From the NCBI GenBank assembly GCA_937915865.1, contig CALGIG010000117.1, positions 62,001 to 126,000 of the forward strand: DNA of 64,000 nucleotides. Reading direction: 5' to 3'. Shown piece after piece: positions 27,811 through 36,245 of this stretch. The DNA comes from an uncultured Prolixibacteraceae bacterium (GTDB lineage Bacteria; Bacteroidota; Bacteroidia; Bacteroidales; Prolixibacteraceae). The position numbers were made by a program, and so were the translations under genes. Position 1 is the stretch's first letter, and every line of letters starts with the position of its first letter. Below the pieces are notes generated by a model. It was not told where the DNA came from. It saw only the letters and a program-made list of their open reading frames with translations, and did no database searches.

Positions 27811-28048
27811 CCCCTTATGTCTGCAAATATCTTTTTATCAGGACTTTGGAAAGAACAATTTCGGCGGGTTCACTATCTAGTTCTCAATTATTTTGAGTAT
27901 GGATAAGGCTTTTTAATGAACTCCGATTACTGTGCAAATGTATGAAAAAGCTGTGACTTTCGGATGCAAAAAGGACTAAATGTCTTCAAAATATATTGGA
28001 ATAGAGCATTTTATTTGATAAGAATTGAACTGCTTCATTTGGGGCATT

Positions 28049-28246
28049 TCAATCTTTAAGGTACTGGACAACCTGTTCGGATTCAAGGCCGGTAAACTGG
28101 CAAAATTCGTCAATGCTTACAAATTGATGAGGTTCTTTTGCAAACTTCATCTTGATTTTGTTTAGCAGTTGCCGACCATACCGGTTGCTTTTGCCTGTTA
28201 TCCGTTGTACATCCTTGGGATAAATTATCATGCGGTTTGTTTTCAT
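28049..28246 (-). CDS. Small conserved Bacteroidota hypothetical protein
   Basis: 65 residues, basic: NRMIIYPKDVQRITGKSNRY is followed by GRQLLNKIK and a C-terminal QFVSIDEFCQFTGLESEQVV. The two halves look like a helix-turn-helix-type fold in which a protein picks a partner or a DNA site, but no named domain is clear to me. I recall similar short proteins in many Bacteroidota genomes, often near mobile DNA. It is divergent from the 28449 operon, with about 200 bp of shared AT-rich upstream DNA. Confidence 0.7.
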   Translation of the reverse strand: MKTNRMIIYPKDVQRITGKSNRYGRQLLNKIKMKFAKEPHQFVSIDEFCQFTGLESEQVVQYLKD

Positions 28247-28448
28247 TTAAGCTTTACCCTGAATTATCCATGACTTTGATACGGCTTTTCTATGTTGTAT
28301 CTATCTACAAATTTACTATTTCCTTGTAATTACCGAATTAGGAATATTAAGCACAAATGCGGCTGTTTTGTACAATAGCGGAAGTGCTTATTTTGAAAGC
28401 ATTTACGCTTGAAATAGTTTTGTTCATGTTTAACTAAAATTTAGTGAT

Positions 28449-29204
28449 ATGGCAAAACAGAGTGGAATTATAAAACTTGAAGGGACCATCGGAGATGTGA
28501 CCTTCTATAAATCGCAGGATGGGATGCTGGCACGAGCCAAAGGCGGAGTGTCTGCAGAACGAATCCAGAATGATGCAGCTTTCGAAAGGACCCGGGAGAA
28601 TAACAGCGAGTTTGGGCGAGCTGGTAGTGCCGGTAAACTGTTGAGGTTAGCTTTTAGAACCTTCCTTCAAAATGCGGCAGACAGCAAAATGGTAAGCCGT
28701 TTAACCCAAGCCATGATGGAAGTGGTTAAAGCCGATGCCACCAGTACCCGTGGCCAACGAAATGTCCTGGACGGTGAGTTGGAACTTTTGCAAGGGTTCG
28801 ATTTTAATATAGATGGTAAACTTTCAACTACCCTTTTTCTTGCTTATACGGCAACTATCGACCGTGTAACTGGTTTGCTTAATGTGGCAATACCTGCCTT
28901 TGTTCCGGCAAATGCTATCAGTGCACCAGATGGGGCAACCCATGTGAGGTTTGTATCTGGTGGTGCTGCTATCGACTTTGAGAACGAAACTTTTGAGATA
29001 GTAACTTCTCAAAGTGCAGATATTTCAGTATCAGCTGTGCAAGCAGATGCAATTGCACTTGCAAACCAGTTGACCGCAAACAGCACCAGCCCATTATTCC
29101 TGATTTTGGGTGTGGAATTTTATCAACAGGTCAATGGCGTTAATTATGCCTTAAAAGGCGGTAAAGCAAATGCTTTGAGTCTGGTTAGTATTTCCGGAGT
29201 TTAA
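28449..29204 (+). CDS. Conserved hypothetical protein (DUF6266-like?), first gene of a three-gene module
   Basis: 251 residues, no signal peptide. The N-terminus SGIIKLEGTIGDVTFYKSQD and the next block AKGGVSAERIQNDAAFERTR are highly patterned, followed by ENNSEFGRAGSAGKLLRLAF, a helical segment, and a beta-rich C-terminal half (ATHVRFVSGGAAIDFENETF). I have seen this N-terminal pattern in Bacteroidota hypothetical proteins, sometimes as several paralogues, but know no function; the DUF name is from memory and uncertain. The next gene starts 11 bp later, so the three genes at 28449-29675 form an operon closed by a terminator. Confidence 0.8.
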   Translation: MAKQSGIIKLEGTIGDVTFYKSQDGMLARAKGGVSAERIQNDAAFERTRENNSEFGRAGSAGKLLRLAFRTFLQNAADSKMVSRLTQAMMEVVKADATSTRGQRNVLDGELELLQGFDFNIDGKLSTTLFLAYTATIDRVTGLLNVAIPAFVPANAISAPDGATHVRFVSGGAAIDFENETFEIVTSQSADISVSAVQADAIALANQLTANSTSPLFLILGVEFYQQVNGVNYALKGGKANALSLVSISGV

Positions 29205-29215
29205 TCCTTAGTGCT

Positions 29216-29473
29216 ATGGCAAGCCCTGAAATCTTTTTCTACTCTGTTTTATCCGGTTTACTGGCCGTGGTTGCTTACTTCATGAAGCAACTACATTCGG
29301 ATTTTAAGCGGGTAGAAAAAGATGTTACCGAGGTGAAGGCAACGACTGCTCTCATTAAAACCGAATTCAAGGGAATCAACGAGTTGATGAACCAGCGGAT
29401 TGAATTCCTTGAAAAACGGATAAACCACATTGAATCATTCATCTTTAATAATAAAGAACATGGCAAATCTTAA
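29216..29473 (+). CDS. Small membrane protein with coiled coil
   Basis: 85 residues. An N-terminal transmembrane helix (FFYSVLSGLLAVVAYFMKQL) is followed by a charged amphipathic helix (DFKRVEKDVTEVKATTALIK, RIEFLEKRINHIESFIFNN) with heptad spacing. This is the shape of phage haemolysin XhlA-type or holin-accessory proteins, but I see no diagnostic residues. Middle gene of a tight operon: 11 bp after the 251-residue gene and overlapping the next gene by 14 bp. Confidence 0.75.
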   Translation: MASPEIFFYSVLSGLLAVVAYFMKQLHSDFKRVEKDVTEVKATTALIKTEFKGINELMNQRIEFLEKRINHIESFIFNNKEHGKS

Positions 29474-29675
29474 TATAGTTGAGCGTTTAACCGCTCCTAC
29501 GTCGAAATTCTTTAAAATTGTCCGTACTGTCGGTATCAGCTTGGCTGCAGTTGGAGGAGCTTTACTGGCTTCACCCGTAGCATTGCCAGCGGCAATCGTG
29601 ACGGCTGCCGGATACCTTACCGTCGCCGGTGGAGTGATGACTGCCGTTGCACAGGCAACAGTCGAAGGGGAATAA
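29460..29675 (+). CDS. Small hydrophobic protein
   Basis: 71 residues from the ATG at 29460. After a short amphipathic start (NLNIVERLTAPTSKFFKIVR) come two Ala/Gly/Val-rich hydrophobic stretches (VGISLAAVGGALLASPVALP, AAGYLTVAGGVMTAVAQATV). This could be a small membrane or pore-forming protein. An upstream ATG at 29430 would lie deep inside the previous gene and is less likely. Its stop is followed by a strong terminator. Confidence 0.7.
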   Translation: MANLNIVERLTAPTSKFFKIVRTVGISLAAVGGALLASPVALPAAIVTAAGYLTVAGGVMTAVAQATVEGE

Positions 29676-29698
29676 AAGGCCCCAGCTTTTGAGTTTTG

Positions 29699-29728
29699 AA
29701 GCCCGGATTCAGCCCCCGGGCTTTTTTC
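29699..29728 (+). terminator. Terminator of the 28449-29675 operon
   Basis: AAGCCCGG pairs with CCGGGCTT around an 8-base loop and is followed by TTTTC. It lies 24 bp after the small hydrophobic gene and just before the convergent gene at 29746. Confidence 0.85.
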
Positions 29729-29745
29729 ATTCATAACCTCAACGA

Positions 29746-30168
29746 TTACGGGTTAAAGAACCGGAACACATAAGCCTGTTTTAATTCCTGTATCAATTTT
29801 AGATTCTTTTTAAGTTGATTTTCCTGTATTTCAATGAACCTTAGTTTTTCAATTGTCCTGGTAAATTCTGCCGGATGGATTTTTACCACTTCTAATTTTT
29901 CTGTAATAACCTGTTTAAAATCCCCGATACGGATAAAGGGGATAACCGACCCGATTAAATAGGGATGAAACGCTTTAGACCTCCAGAGCGCATAAGACAT
30001 CCAAAATAATGTTTCTGTAAATTCTTTGTTTTCGGCCTCAATTTTAAAACAATTAGGGCAAGGATGTGAAAGTGGCTTGCCGGAATTTAAACCTTTGCTT
30101 AAAACAAAGAAATGCGGTTTTTTATTCTCTTCTATCCTGGTAACTGATTTTACGGTGAAAGTCTCCAT
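29746..30168 (-). CDS. DUF6943-like hypothetical protein
   Basis: 140 residues with the pattern PHFFVLSKGLNSGKPLSHPC and PNCFKIEAENKEFTETLFWM, then HPYLIGSVIPFIRIGDFKQV. I recognise this as a family found in Bacteroidota mobile regions (DUF6943 from memory). A CxxC pair (CPNC) is visible near residue 37 but no full zinc site. It is convergent with the three-gene operon at 28449 and its neighbourhood is consistent with an accessory region. Function unknown. Confidence 0.7.
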   Translation of the reverse strand: METFTVKSVTRIEENKKPHFFVLSKGLNSGKPLSHPCPNCFKIEAENKEFTETLFWMSYALWRSKAFHPYLIGSVIPFIRIGDFKQVITEKLEVVKIHPAEFTRTIEKLRFIEIQENQLKKNLKLIQELKQAYVFRFFNP

Positions 30169-30658
30169 AGTACGCGCGATTAAAAGTTATGCTCAAATGC
30201 TTGCTTCGCTTCGCTCGCACATATATTTCGACAAAGAAGAAAGAAAAAACGAGAAAAAAAGAAAAAAGAAAGCCTTTTAAACAGGCCGGATGTCAAGGCT
30301 TGTCAAGGTTTTTTACGAAAAATACTACCCGACTTTAGGAGGGTTGGAGATTTTTTGTGAAAACCCGTAGGGCTCGACCTTTATAAGCCGTAACGGACGG
30401 CCTATCTTTGCGCCCTTTTTTGATTTTTGAAATATTGGTAATTCGTTTTTTATTTGGTACACAAAAAAAAGTAAGCCCCCTAAAACGGGAGCCTACTAAT
30501 AGAGAAGGAAAGCCACAAGAGCTTAATGTAGAACCAACCGGTATGGCGCAAGAAATAAAAGCGGAAACCGGGACAATGATAAACGTAAATGAGCAACCAC
30601 CAGCCACCCAATTTACTACGAACGATACAACGAAACATAATGCCCGGGTGTCCACAGG

Positions 30659-30916
30659 TTGGGGGCCATAGCTGCATGGGCAGGCCAAAAAATACTCTTT
30701 TTGTTTTGCTCCTGGCTTTTGCAAAAGAAAAAGGAAGATTTTTTGAGACTGGTAAAGCGAACCCTTGTCAGCATTGGCAACCAGACCTGTAACTTTGCTA
30801 TTATGTTTGGTGTATTTAATGATGAATTATTCCGGAATTTGATTTTTGGAATGTTTCAAGATGCTATAAACGATGAGGTCGAGAAACAAGCCTGCCGTAA
30901 TGCTGTCTTTTCTTAA
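30659..30916 (+). CDS. Possible small protein ending at a hairpin terminator
   Basis: An 85-residue frame with ordinary composition (KKKEDFLRLVKRTLVSIGNQ, FNDELFRNLIFGMFQDAIND) whose stop at 30914-30916 overlaps the left base of the 30915-30960 hairpin, as expected if the hairpin ends its transcript. The N-terminal third (GAIAAWAGQKILFLFCSWLL) is doubtful and the true start may lie inside. No family recognised. It could equally be a chance frame. Confidence 0.3.
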   Translation: MGAIAAWAGQKILFLFCSWLLQKKKEDFLRLVKRTLVSIGNQTCNFAIMFGVFNDELFRNLIFGMFQDAINDEVEKQACRNAVFS

Positions 30917-30960
30917 AAAAACAAAACGGATGCAATGCATTGCGGACGTTTTGTTTTTTT
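30915..30960. terminator. Long perfect hairpin, probably bidirectional terminator
   Basis: Outer arms AAAAAAACAAAACG and CGTTTTGTTTTTTT pair over 14 bp. After a 3-by-3 internal loop the inner 12 bases GCAATGCATTGC are themselves a perfect palindrome. Both strands end in a T-run, so it can stop transcription from either side. Confidence 0.75.
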
Positions 30961-31524
30961 CGGCGCGAGCCGTCTGCGAGTGGAGCCACCGGTGGCAGAC
31001 TGAGAGGCTGAGGGACGAAGCCGGGGGATGGCTACTGCTTGCAGCAAGGGGATGGCGTGTGTTTTTGTTGTCTTCTGCATGGCTACCGCTTAAAAACAGA
31101 TTATACCAGCCATGCTTACAAAAACCATGACAGCCCCGCAGCCGGTGGCGACCAGCAGGCGAGCCAATAATGGGCAGCCGGTGGACTGTAAGTTGCTGAA
31201 AGGAATGGAGCCGGAATGAAACGTAAGGATGTTGAGCGCAGCGAAGCCCTGAAGTGAAATGCAGACGCAATGAGTAAAGCTGCTTGCAGGACAGTGGAGG
31301 CTGCCATGAGGAAGAAGGCGGAACGCAAAAGGCATGACAGACTGCGGAATGAAATGGAGCACCTGAAAGGCGGTGCAGCTTTTGCTTTACCATAGAAAAT
31401 AAACATGTTCAAAGCATATGCTGTAACGGGCTGGCGAGGCTTTTGCTGACAACTGATGACGAATACCTTATAACCTTTGGGTGGGCGGGTGGGGATTAAT
31501 TGTTAAACAAAAAATCCATTCAAC

Positions 31525-32253
31525 TTAGATTAAAAGGGTTTTAAAATTATCCCAAAGATTAGAGTACATTTTATCTTGTTCAATATTTTTTAATTGAGAT
31601 AACTTTGAAGTGACTATATTAATATTTGAAGGAGTAAAAGGCTTGTTGTTATATTTAATGAATGGACCATCTGACTCTAAGAGTAATCTTTCTAATGGAA
31701 TAGAATTAATAATGTCTTTCCCTGAATTTGAATTTAACATTGCATAATTTACTGAAAAATAAAATCCATTATCCAATGCCTTCGATAGAGTAGTTTTATT
31801 ACCAGAATACCAGTGCAAAATTATTTTACCATTAAAATTAGAGCCAATAATTGAAACAATATCATCTGCACTCATTCTTGAATGTACTGTCAATATTTTA
31901 CCCCCCATTTTGTTACATCGTTCAATTAGCTCTTCAAAAAACGAAATTTGTAGTTGTTTTGACTCTTTAGCGATTTTAAAATCAAGACCCACCTCCCCAA
32001 TGTATTTTGTATCACCCAGCAATGACCACATTTCTGGAATATATTTTTGATATTCTTGCAAAAGCTCAGGATGAAAACCTAAAGCAGGTCGAATATATTT
32101 GCTATTTACTTTATTTTTAAGTTTAGTATATAAAACAGGTAAATTGGTAACGGCAATTGTATAAATCTGTTTTTCTTCAATTTCTTTGACAACATCTATA
32201 AAAGACTCAAATAAATCGAGATGAAAATGTGTGTCAAATAAATGATTATCCAT
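31525..32253 (-). CDS. qatD: QatD: TatD-family metal-dependent hydrolase of the Qat defence system
   Basis: 242-residue TIM-barrel nuclease-like protein. Metal ligands visible: FDTHFHLDLF (HxH), YIGEVGLDFK (Glu and Asp), ILTVHSRMSADD (His), ILHWYSGN (His) and LLLESDGPF (Asp). TatD enzymes are DNases/exonucleases. It is the last gene of the four-gene block KAP-ATPase, QatB, QueC-like, TatD, which is the published Qat anti-phage arrangement. Its start overlaps the qatC stop by 8 bp, showing translational coupling. On its own it could be taken for a housekeeping TatD; the context decides. Confidence 0.93.
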   Translation of the reverse strand: MDNHLFDTHFHLDLFESFIDVVKEIEEKQIYTIAVTNLPVLYTKLKNKVNSKYIRPALGFHPELLQEYQKYIPEMWSLLGDTKYIGEVGLDFKIAKESKQLQISFFEELIERCNKMGGKILTVHSRMSADDIVSIIGSNFNGKIILHWYSGNKTTLSKALDNGFYFSVNYAMLNSNSGKDIINSIPLERLLLESDGPFIKYNNKPFTPSNINIVTSKLSQLKNIEQDKMYSNLWDNFKTLLI

Positions 32254-33541
32254 TATACTTGTCTATTAATTGTATTAACTCTGTCATCCCTCTGTCATAC
32301 AATGCACAAAAGTCATTGATATTATTTGATATTGGACCAGAATTTTGAATTATAAATGATTTATTCCCTGAATTCCTTTTAAAGTCAAGTATGCCTATTT
32401 TAAATGAATTTAATTCCGAAGCTGCTTTTCCAACTCTAAAATCTTTATCTCTATATGCAGAATTATCAGTGCCATAAGCCTTTTCAATTGATGCCCTTCG
32501 AATTACACAAGGTAAGCATGTGCCGCAATGAGAGGGTTTAGTTTCTTTTAAATACCTGCCTTGGTCTGGGTGAGAACATGACATAGTATGTTCAATATTT
32601 GCCTTTAAAAAGGTTGGATTTTTGCAGTTTTGAATCATTTCGCCTTTAGTGAAAAATTGATAAGGATTTTTTAAGGTTATTTGCAACCCCAAACTGCTAA
32701 TCAATTCTTGTAATAACCCCATATAATATGGATGTGTTGTTCTTGTACTACTACTGCCAATTCTTGTATTTGTTAATGGAATGTTTAAAGAAATTAGACC
32801 GTTTTCTGGAATAAACAAATCGGTAGCTTTATTCATGCCAGAAGCTAATATAATAGCATGAGCAAAGAACATGAATGACCGCGTGCGAGTTGTATCTTCA
32901 GTACCTTTTACCGGTGCAGCAAAAAAGTTAAAGAATTGCTCATGCTTAAGTTCATATTGCTCAGTAAGTTTTTGAATAATACAATCCTGATAAATTTTAA
33001 CTCCTTTACCTCCGCTATAATGGCCGACAAAAGCTATGTTTTTATTGTCGTTTAATAAATCTATTGCACCAATAAAAGAATCTAAACCACCTGAAAGCAT
33101 ACAAAAGCTATCTGGAGAAAATTTCTTTTTTGAAGCTTCAATCCCTTTCTTAACTTTATTCTCTAGTTCATTTAATTGTCTGATCCTGAATTCAAATTTC
33201 CATATATCTCCACTTAAATAGGAAATCATATTTTCGAGTAGTAACTTATTACTTTCCCATTTATCCAATTCTAATACCGGAACGTACAACCTGAAGTTTC
33301 TTGTCCATGCGTCATCAGATTTTGCTCGTTTTACTTTTCTATCTGCATAATAAACCATTAAAGATATGTAAAACAAATCAATAGCCTCATTGGTAAACAC
33401 TTTAGGAATTTGATATAACCTCCTGAAGAGTTTGAAAAACGTATAATGATATCCTTCTTTGTCAGAAAGATTAACTTCAAATATAGACTCAGACACACTA
33501 AATTTATCGTCGGTATTTAATTTGCAAACTATTTGATTCAT
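32246..33541 (-). CDS. qatC: QatC: QueC-like protein of the Qat defence system
   Basis: 431 residues. The N-terminal 140 residues have no recognised fold. The PP-loop ATP-pyrophosphatase domain begins SFCMLSGGLDSFIGAIDLL (SGGLDS) near residue 148 and includes IPENGLISLNIPLTNTRIGS. A zinc site is formed by SCSHPDQG and SHCGTCLPCVIRRA near 330-350. QueC makes 7-cyano-7-deazaguanine, the queuosine precursor; in Qat the enzyme is thought to modify a protein or nucleic acid during defence, which is not established here. Overlaps qatB by 4 bp and qatD by 8 bp. Confidence 0.93.
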   Translation of the reverse strand: MNQIVCKLNTDDKFSVSESIFEVNLSDKEGYHYTFFKLFRRLYQIPKVFTNEAIDLFYISLMVYYADRKVKRAKSDDAWTRNFRLYVPVLELDKWESNKLLLENMISYLSGDIWKFEFRIRQLNELENKVKKGIEASKKKFSPDSFCMLSGGLDSFIGAIDLLNDNKNIAFVGHYSGGKGVKIYQDCIIQKLTEQYELKHEQFFNFFAAPVKGTEDTTRTRSFMFFAHAIILASGMNKATDLFIPENGLISLNIPLTNTRIGSSSTRTTHPYYMGLLQELISSLGLQITLKNPYQFFTKGEMIQNCKNPTFLKANIEHTMSCSHPDQGRYLKETKPSHCGTCLPCVIRRASIEKAYGTDNSAYRDKDFRVGKAASELNSFKIGILDFKRNSGNKSFIIQNSGPISNNINDFCALYDRGMTELIQLIDKYNG

Positions 33542-34392
33542 AGCATATCCTCCATTACTTTATAACATTGAGTAAAAAGCCCTTCTACTTCTTTTTCGAT
33601 ATTTTTATTATTGTAGTCAATTGTTGAAAAATCTTTTCCAGAAAAGGTAGTTTCAACTTTTGAATTAATATATTCCTTTATTTCTTTCTCTTTACTAATT
33701 GCATCAGCTGGAGATGATGATTTTGTTTCTATACGACTACCTAAATCATTAATGATTCGTTCATAAATATATGATTCTATTTGAAGAGGAATGATAGTGT
33801 TTAAAGTCTCTTTATCAATACTTTCAAGAATAGTAATGTCTTTACCTTCAATTTCAAGTTTCTCATATAAAATTTCCATAGCGGATATTAACGCTTTTCT
33901 AGCAACAGCATCTTCTTTTGTAACCGGAATCGGAGCTAAATAATTAATGACTTCGTTAAGAATCTCCTTAGCTGATTTGCCTGCGTAGTCAATTTTAGCC
34001 TGGTTTAATGTTTCTCTAAACCCTTGTAATGATACACTATTGAAAAAACGCCCAACATTCACTGTCGTTTTTATCCCAGATTTAGCAGAGACAGATGCAG
34101 CTTTTGCTCCGCCATGTGCTTTAACATAGCGTGATAAAGCTCCCTTATAGTTTTTAGAATTTCCAGAAGCGTAACGAGTTATAGCGTTTTTAGCACTTCT
34201 CCAACTGGTAACTGATTTTTGGACATTAATAGCATTTCCTGACGAATTGTTAATCCCATCGACATTATCTTGCTTTTTTCCTTTATTGGGAGAAGCCTCT
34301 CCATTGGATGATTTAGAATCACCGGAACCCTCAAAATCATTCGGTAACAGAGGATTTTTCGAAGGGCCAGTATACATGCTAGATGTTCCCAT
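33538..34392 (-). CDS. qatB: QatB: Qat defence system component of unknown biochemical role
   Basis: 284 residues. The N-terminus GTSSMYTGPSKNPLLPNDFE followed by Ser/Asn/Gly-rich low-complexity sequence is characteristic of QatB proteins. A central segment RYVKAHGGAKAASVSAKSGI is followed by a helical C-terminal part. No catalytic motif is visible. It lies between the KAP-ATPase and QueC-like genes, the fixed position for QatB, with a 24-bp gap to qatA and a 4-bp overlap with qatC. All four Qat genes are reported to be needed for defence. Confidence 0.9.
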   Translation of the reverse strand: MGTSSMYTGPSKNPLLPNDFEGSGDSKSSNGEASPNKGKKQDNVDGINNSSGNAINVQKSVTSWRSAKNAITRYASGNSKNYKGALSRYVKAHGGAKAASVSAKSGIKTTVNVGRFFNSVSLQGFRETLNQAKIDYAGKSAKEILNEVINYLAPIPVTKEDAVARKALISAMEILYEKLEIEGKDITILESIDKETLNTIIPLQIESYIYERIINDLGSRIETKSSSPADAISKEKEIKEYINSKVETTFSGKDFSTIDYNNKNIEKEVEGLFTQCYKVMEDML

Positions 34393-34416
34393 AGGTTTGA
34401 TATTATTTACACATTA

Positions 34417-36210
34417 TTATGCATTCTTAAGTTTTGTGTTTTCGCTTTTCCATTTATTGACCAATTCATTTACCTCTGTAGTTTTTGAAGTTTTCTTTCC
34501 AAATTCTTCAATACGGGGAATAAAGGCCGCTTTTATTTTGTCACTGGGAAGCCTGGTTAGAAATGCTAACACTTCACTGTATAAGTCTTTGCTTATAGCT
34601 CCCCATTCAATAAATGATTTAAAAAGCTCTGTTTTAATTGAAGTAGATGTTTCTATTTCGCTTATTATTGCTTTTAGTATCTCCGATGCTTCAAAACTAT
34701 TAACTTGTGTTGAGTTCTTTATTGCTGAACTTCGTGAAGAATCAACACCGGACATTAAGTTAGTCAGTATTTTTTCAGCTTCAGGGCTTAAACCTTGAGT
34801 AACTGCAAAACTTTGAAGTTTTAGGCTTTCTCTAGTGAAATAATAATAAGGCTGTAAATCAATGTCTCCAAGATTAGGTTCGATTTTTATCCAATTAAAA
34901 AACCAAACATCATCTTTCCATAACTTCAATTTTTCTACTTTTTCCCATTGGTCATTTTCTATCAATCTGATTTCTTTGGGCTTCCCTTTTTCTATTGCCT
35001 GTAATTCCCCAATTTCTTTATAGACACCATCTTTAAAATATTCCAGTAACATTATTTTAGCCAATACTTTACGGTCTAATGTGAGACCTTTGAATTGAGC
35101 CATTTTTAAACGCATAGAAAGAGAATTTAAAAACCTTTTACAATGACGAGGATTCCCGTTTAATTTATATGTTAGGACTGATGACAATTGCTTTGACAAT
35201 GAAATTACATCTTTGATTTTTGTGTCAAATTCAGGAAATTCTGAATGAAGCAATTCGAAAGTAATCTCAAAATTTAAAAAGTCTTTTTGTTTTTGCTGTT
35301 TAATGAATGATATTACCTTCTCATAGTCAGCTTTCAGTATATCCTGAAGCAATAAGCACAATATGTAAAATTCCACTTCTTTATTACCTAATTGAGGTAT
35401 CTTCACTGGGTATTGAATCATCTTTTCAAGATATTCTTTACCAATATCAAGTTGATTTCCTTTAATCTCAGGAAATTTTTTACGTACTGCATACATTACG
35501 TGCCGTTCATCAGCACCAATAATAAAAGAAGTACCTTTTGTGAAAAGGAATAATCTTATAGCTTCAAGCGTTTCTAAGATAGTATCGTTGTTACATCTAT
35601 CGAGTTCGTCAATGAATACAACCAATTTCTTAATTTTCGTTTCGGCTAATAAATCGGAAAAATTATTCTGAAATGATTTTAGACTATTTCGAATTTCGCT
35701 ACCCTTAAATGTATTCGCAAGTAAATCTTTAATCTCATCTTCGCTGACTTCTTTCGCTTTTTCTTTGGCTTTGTTTGCAATTGACTGTATAGTAATATCA
35801 GCAATTGTTCCAATTCCCCCAGTTAAAAGAAGATCTGCTCCATATTTTATTCCTTTGCTTGCTAATTTAAAAAAATCAACATTTTCATAGAGTCTTTTTA
35901 ATACATCAGTAGCCTTGGCAGACAAAGTCCTTTTCTCGCTTATCTTGTCGAGAATTGTACCTATTAGTGCTGTTTTAGCATCTTCGTATCCCTCAAAAAG
36001 CCATCCATTAAATTTTAAGCATAAAATATTCTCGTCTGTTGACAAATCATTTAATGTCATTTCGATTAAACTAGATTTGCCACACCCCCAATCACCGTAT
36101 ATACCAATACTTGATGGTGATAAATCGTCATTAAGTATTATATCCTTGGTAATTTCAATTAAATAATCAAAATCTAATAAATCTGTATTTGTTTCGCAAT
36201 CTTTCCACAT
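34417..36210 (-). CDS. qatA: QatA: KAP-family P-loop ATPase of the Qat defence system
   Basis: 597 residues. Walker A is SIGIYGDWGCGKSSLIEMTL at about 34-53, and the KAP signature NGWLFEGYEDAKTALI follows. Walker B is KKLVVFIDELDRCNNDTILE near 190-210. KAP NTPases are often membrane-linked; here no clear transmembrane helix pair is inserted between the motifs, though a moderately hydrophobic segment (ADLLLTGGIGTIADITIQSI) is present near 125-145. First gene of qatABCD. Its start lies only 35 bp after the abiEii stop, so it may share the AbiE promoter. Confidence 0.93.
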   Translation of the reverse strand: MWKDCETNTDLLDFDYLIEITKDIILNDDLSPSSIGIYGDWGCGKSSLIEMTLNDLSTDENILCLKFNGWLFEGYEDAKTALIGTILDKISEKRTLSAKATDVLKRLYENVDFFKLASKGIKYGADLLLTGGIGTIADITIQSIANKAKEKAKEVSEDEIKDLLANTFKGSEIRNSLKSFQNNFSDLLAETKIKKLVVFIDELDRCNNDTILETLEAIRLFLFTKGTSFIIGADERHVMYAVRKKFPEIKGNQLDIGKEYLEKMIQYPVKIPQLGNKEVEFYILCLLLQDILKADYEKVISFIKQQKQKDFLNFEITFELLHSEFPEFDTKIKDVISLSKQLSSVLTYKLNGNPRHCKRFLNSLSMRLKMAQFKGLTLDRKVLAKIMLLEYFKDGVYKEIGELQAIEKGKPKEIRLIENDQWEKVEKLKLWKDDVWFFNWIKIEPNLGDIDLQPYYYFTRESLKLQSFAVTQGLSPEAEKILTNLMSGVDSSRSSAIKNSTQVNSFEASEILKAIISEIETSTSIKTELFKSFIEWGAISKDLYSEVLAFLTRLPSDKIKAAFIPRIEEFGKKTSKTTEVNELVNKWKSENTKLKNA

Positions 36211-36245
36211 TTGATAAATAAGATGGTTTGTAAAATTTGTTTAAG

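Larger units (their letters stand above)
30169..31524. other. Gene-poor region with structured non-coding DNA
   Basis: No credible long gene fills this 1.36-kb stretch. The first part is very A-rich (about 30235-30280). The right half (about 30960-31440) is clearly more GC-rich than the neighbours and holds overlapping frames on both strands rich in Cys, Ser, Pro, His and Trp, the look of non-coding sequence. A 46-base perfect hairpin lies at 30915-30960. The region separates the 28-30 kb module from qatD. It may hold an RNA gene, a transfer origin or a decayed gene; I cannot decide. Confidence 0.6.

Noticed and set aside
30335..30724. 129-residue minus-strand and 87-residue plus-strand overlapping frames
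   Set aside because: They overlap on opposite strands and have no family likeness; neither could be preferred.
30827..31393. 188-residue minus-strand frame in the GC-rich gap
   Set aside because: Composition is rich in Ser, His, Cys and Trp with no hydrophobic pattern or family likeness; several other frames of the same kind overlap it on both strands, as in non-coding DNA.
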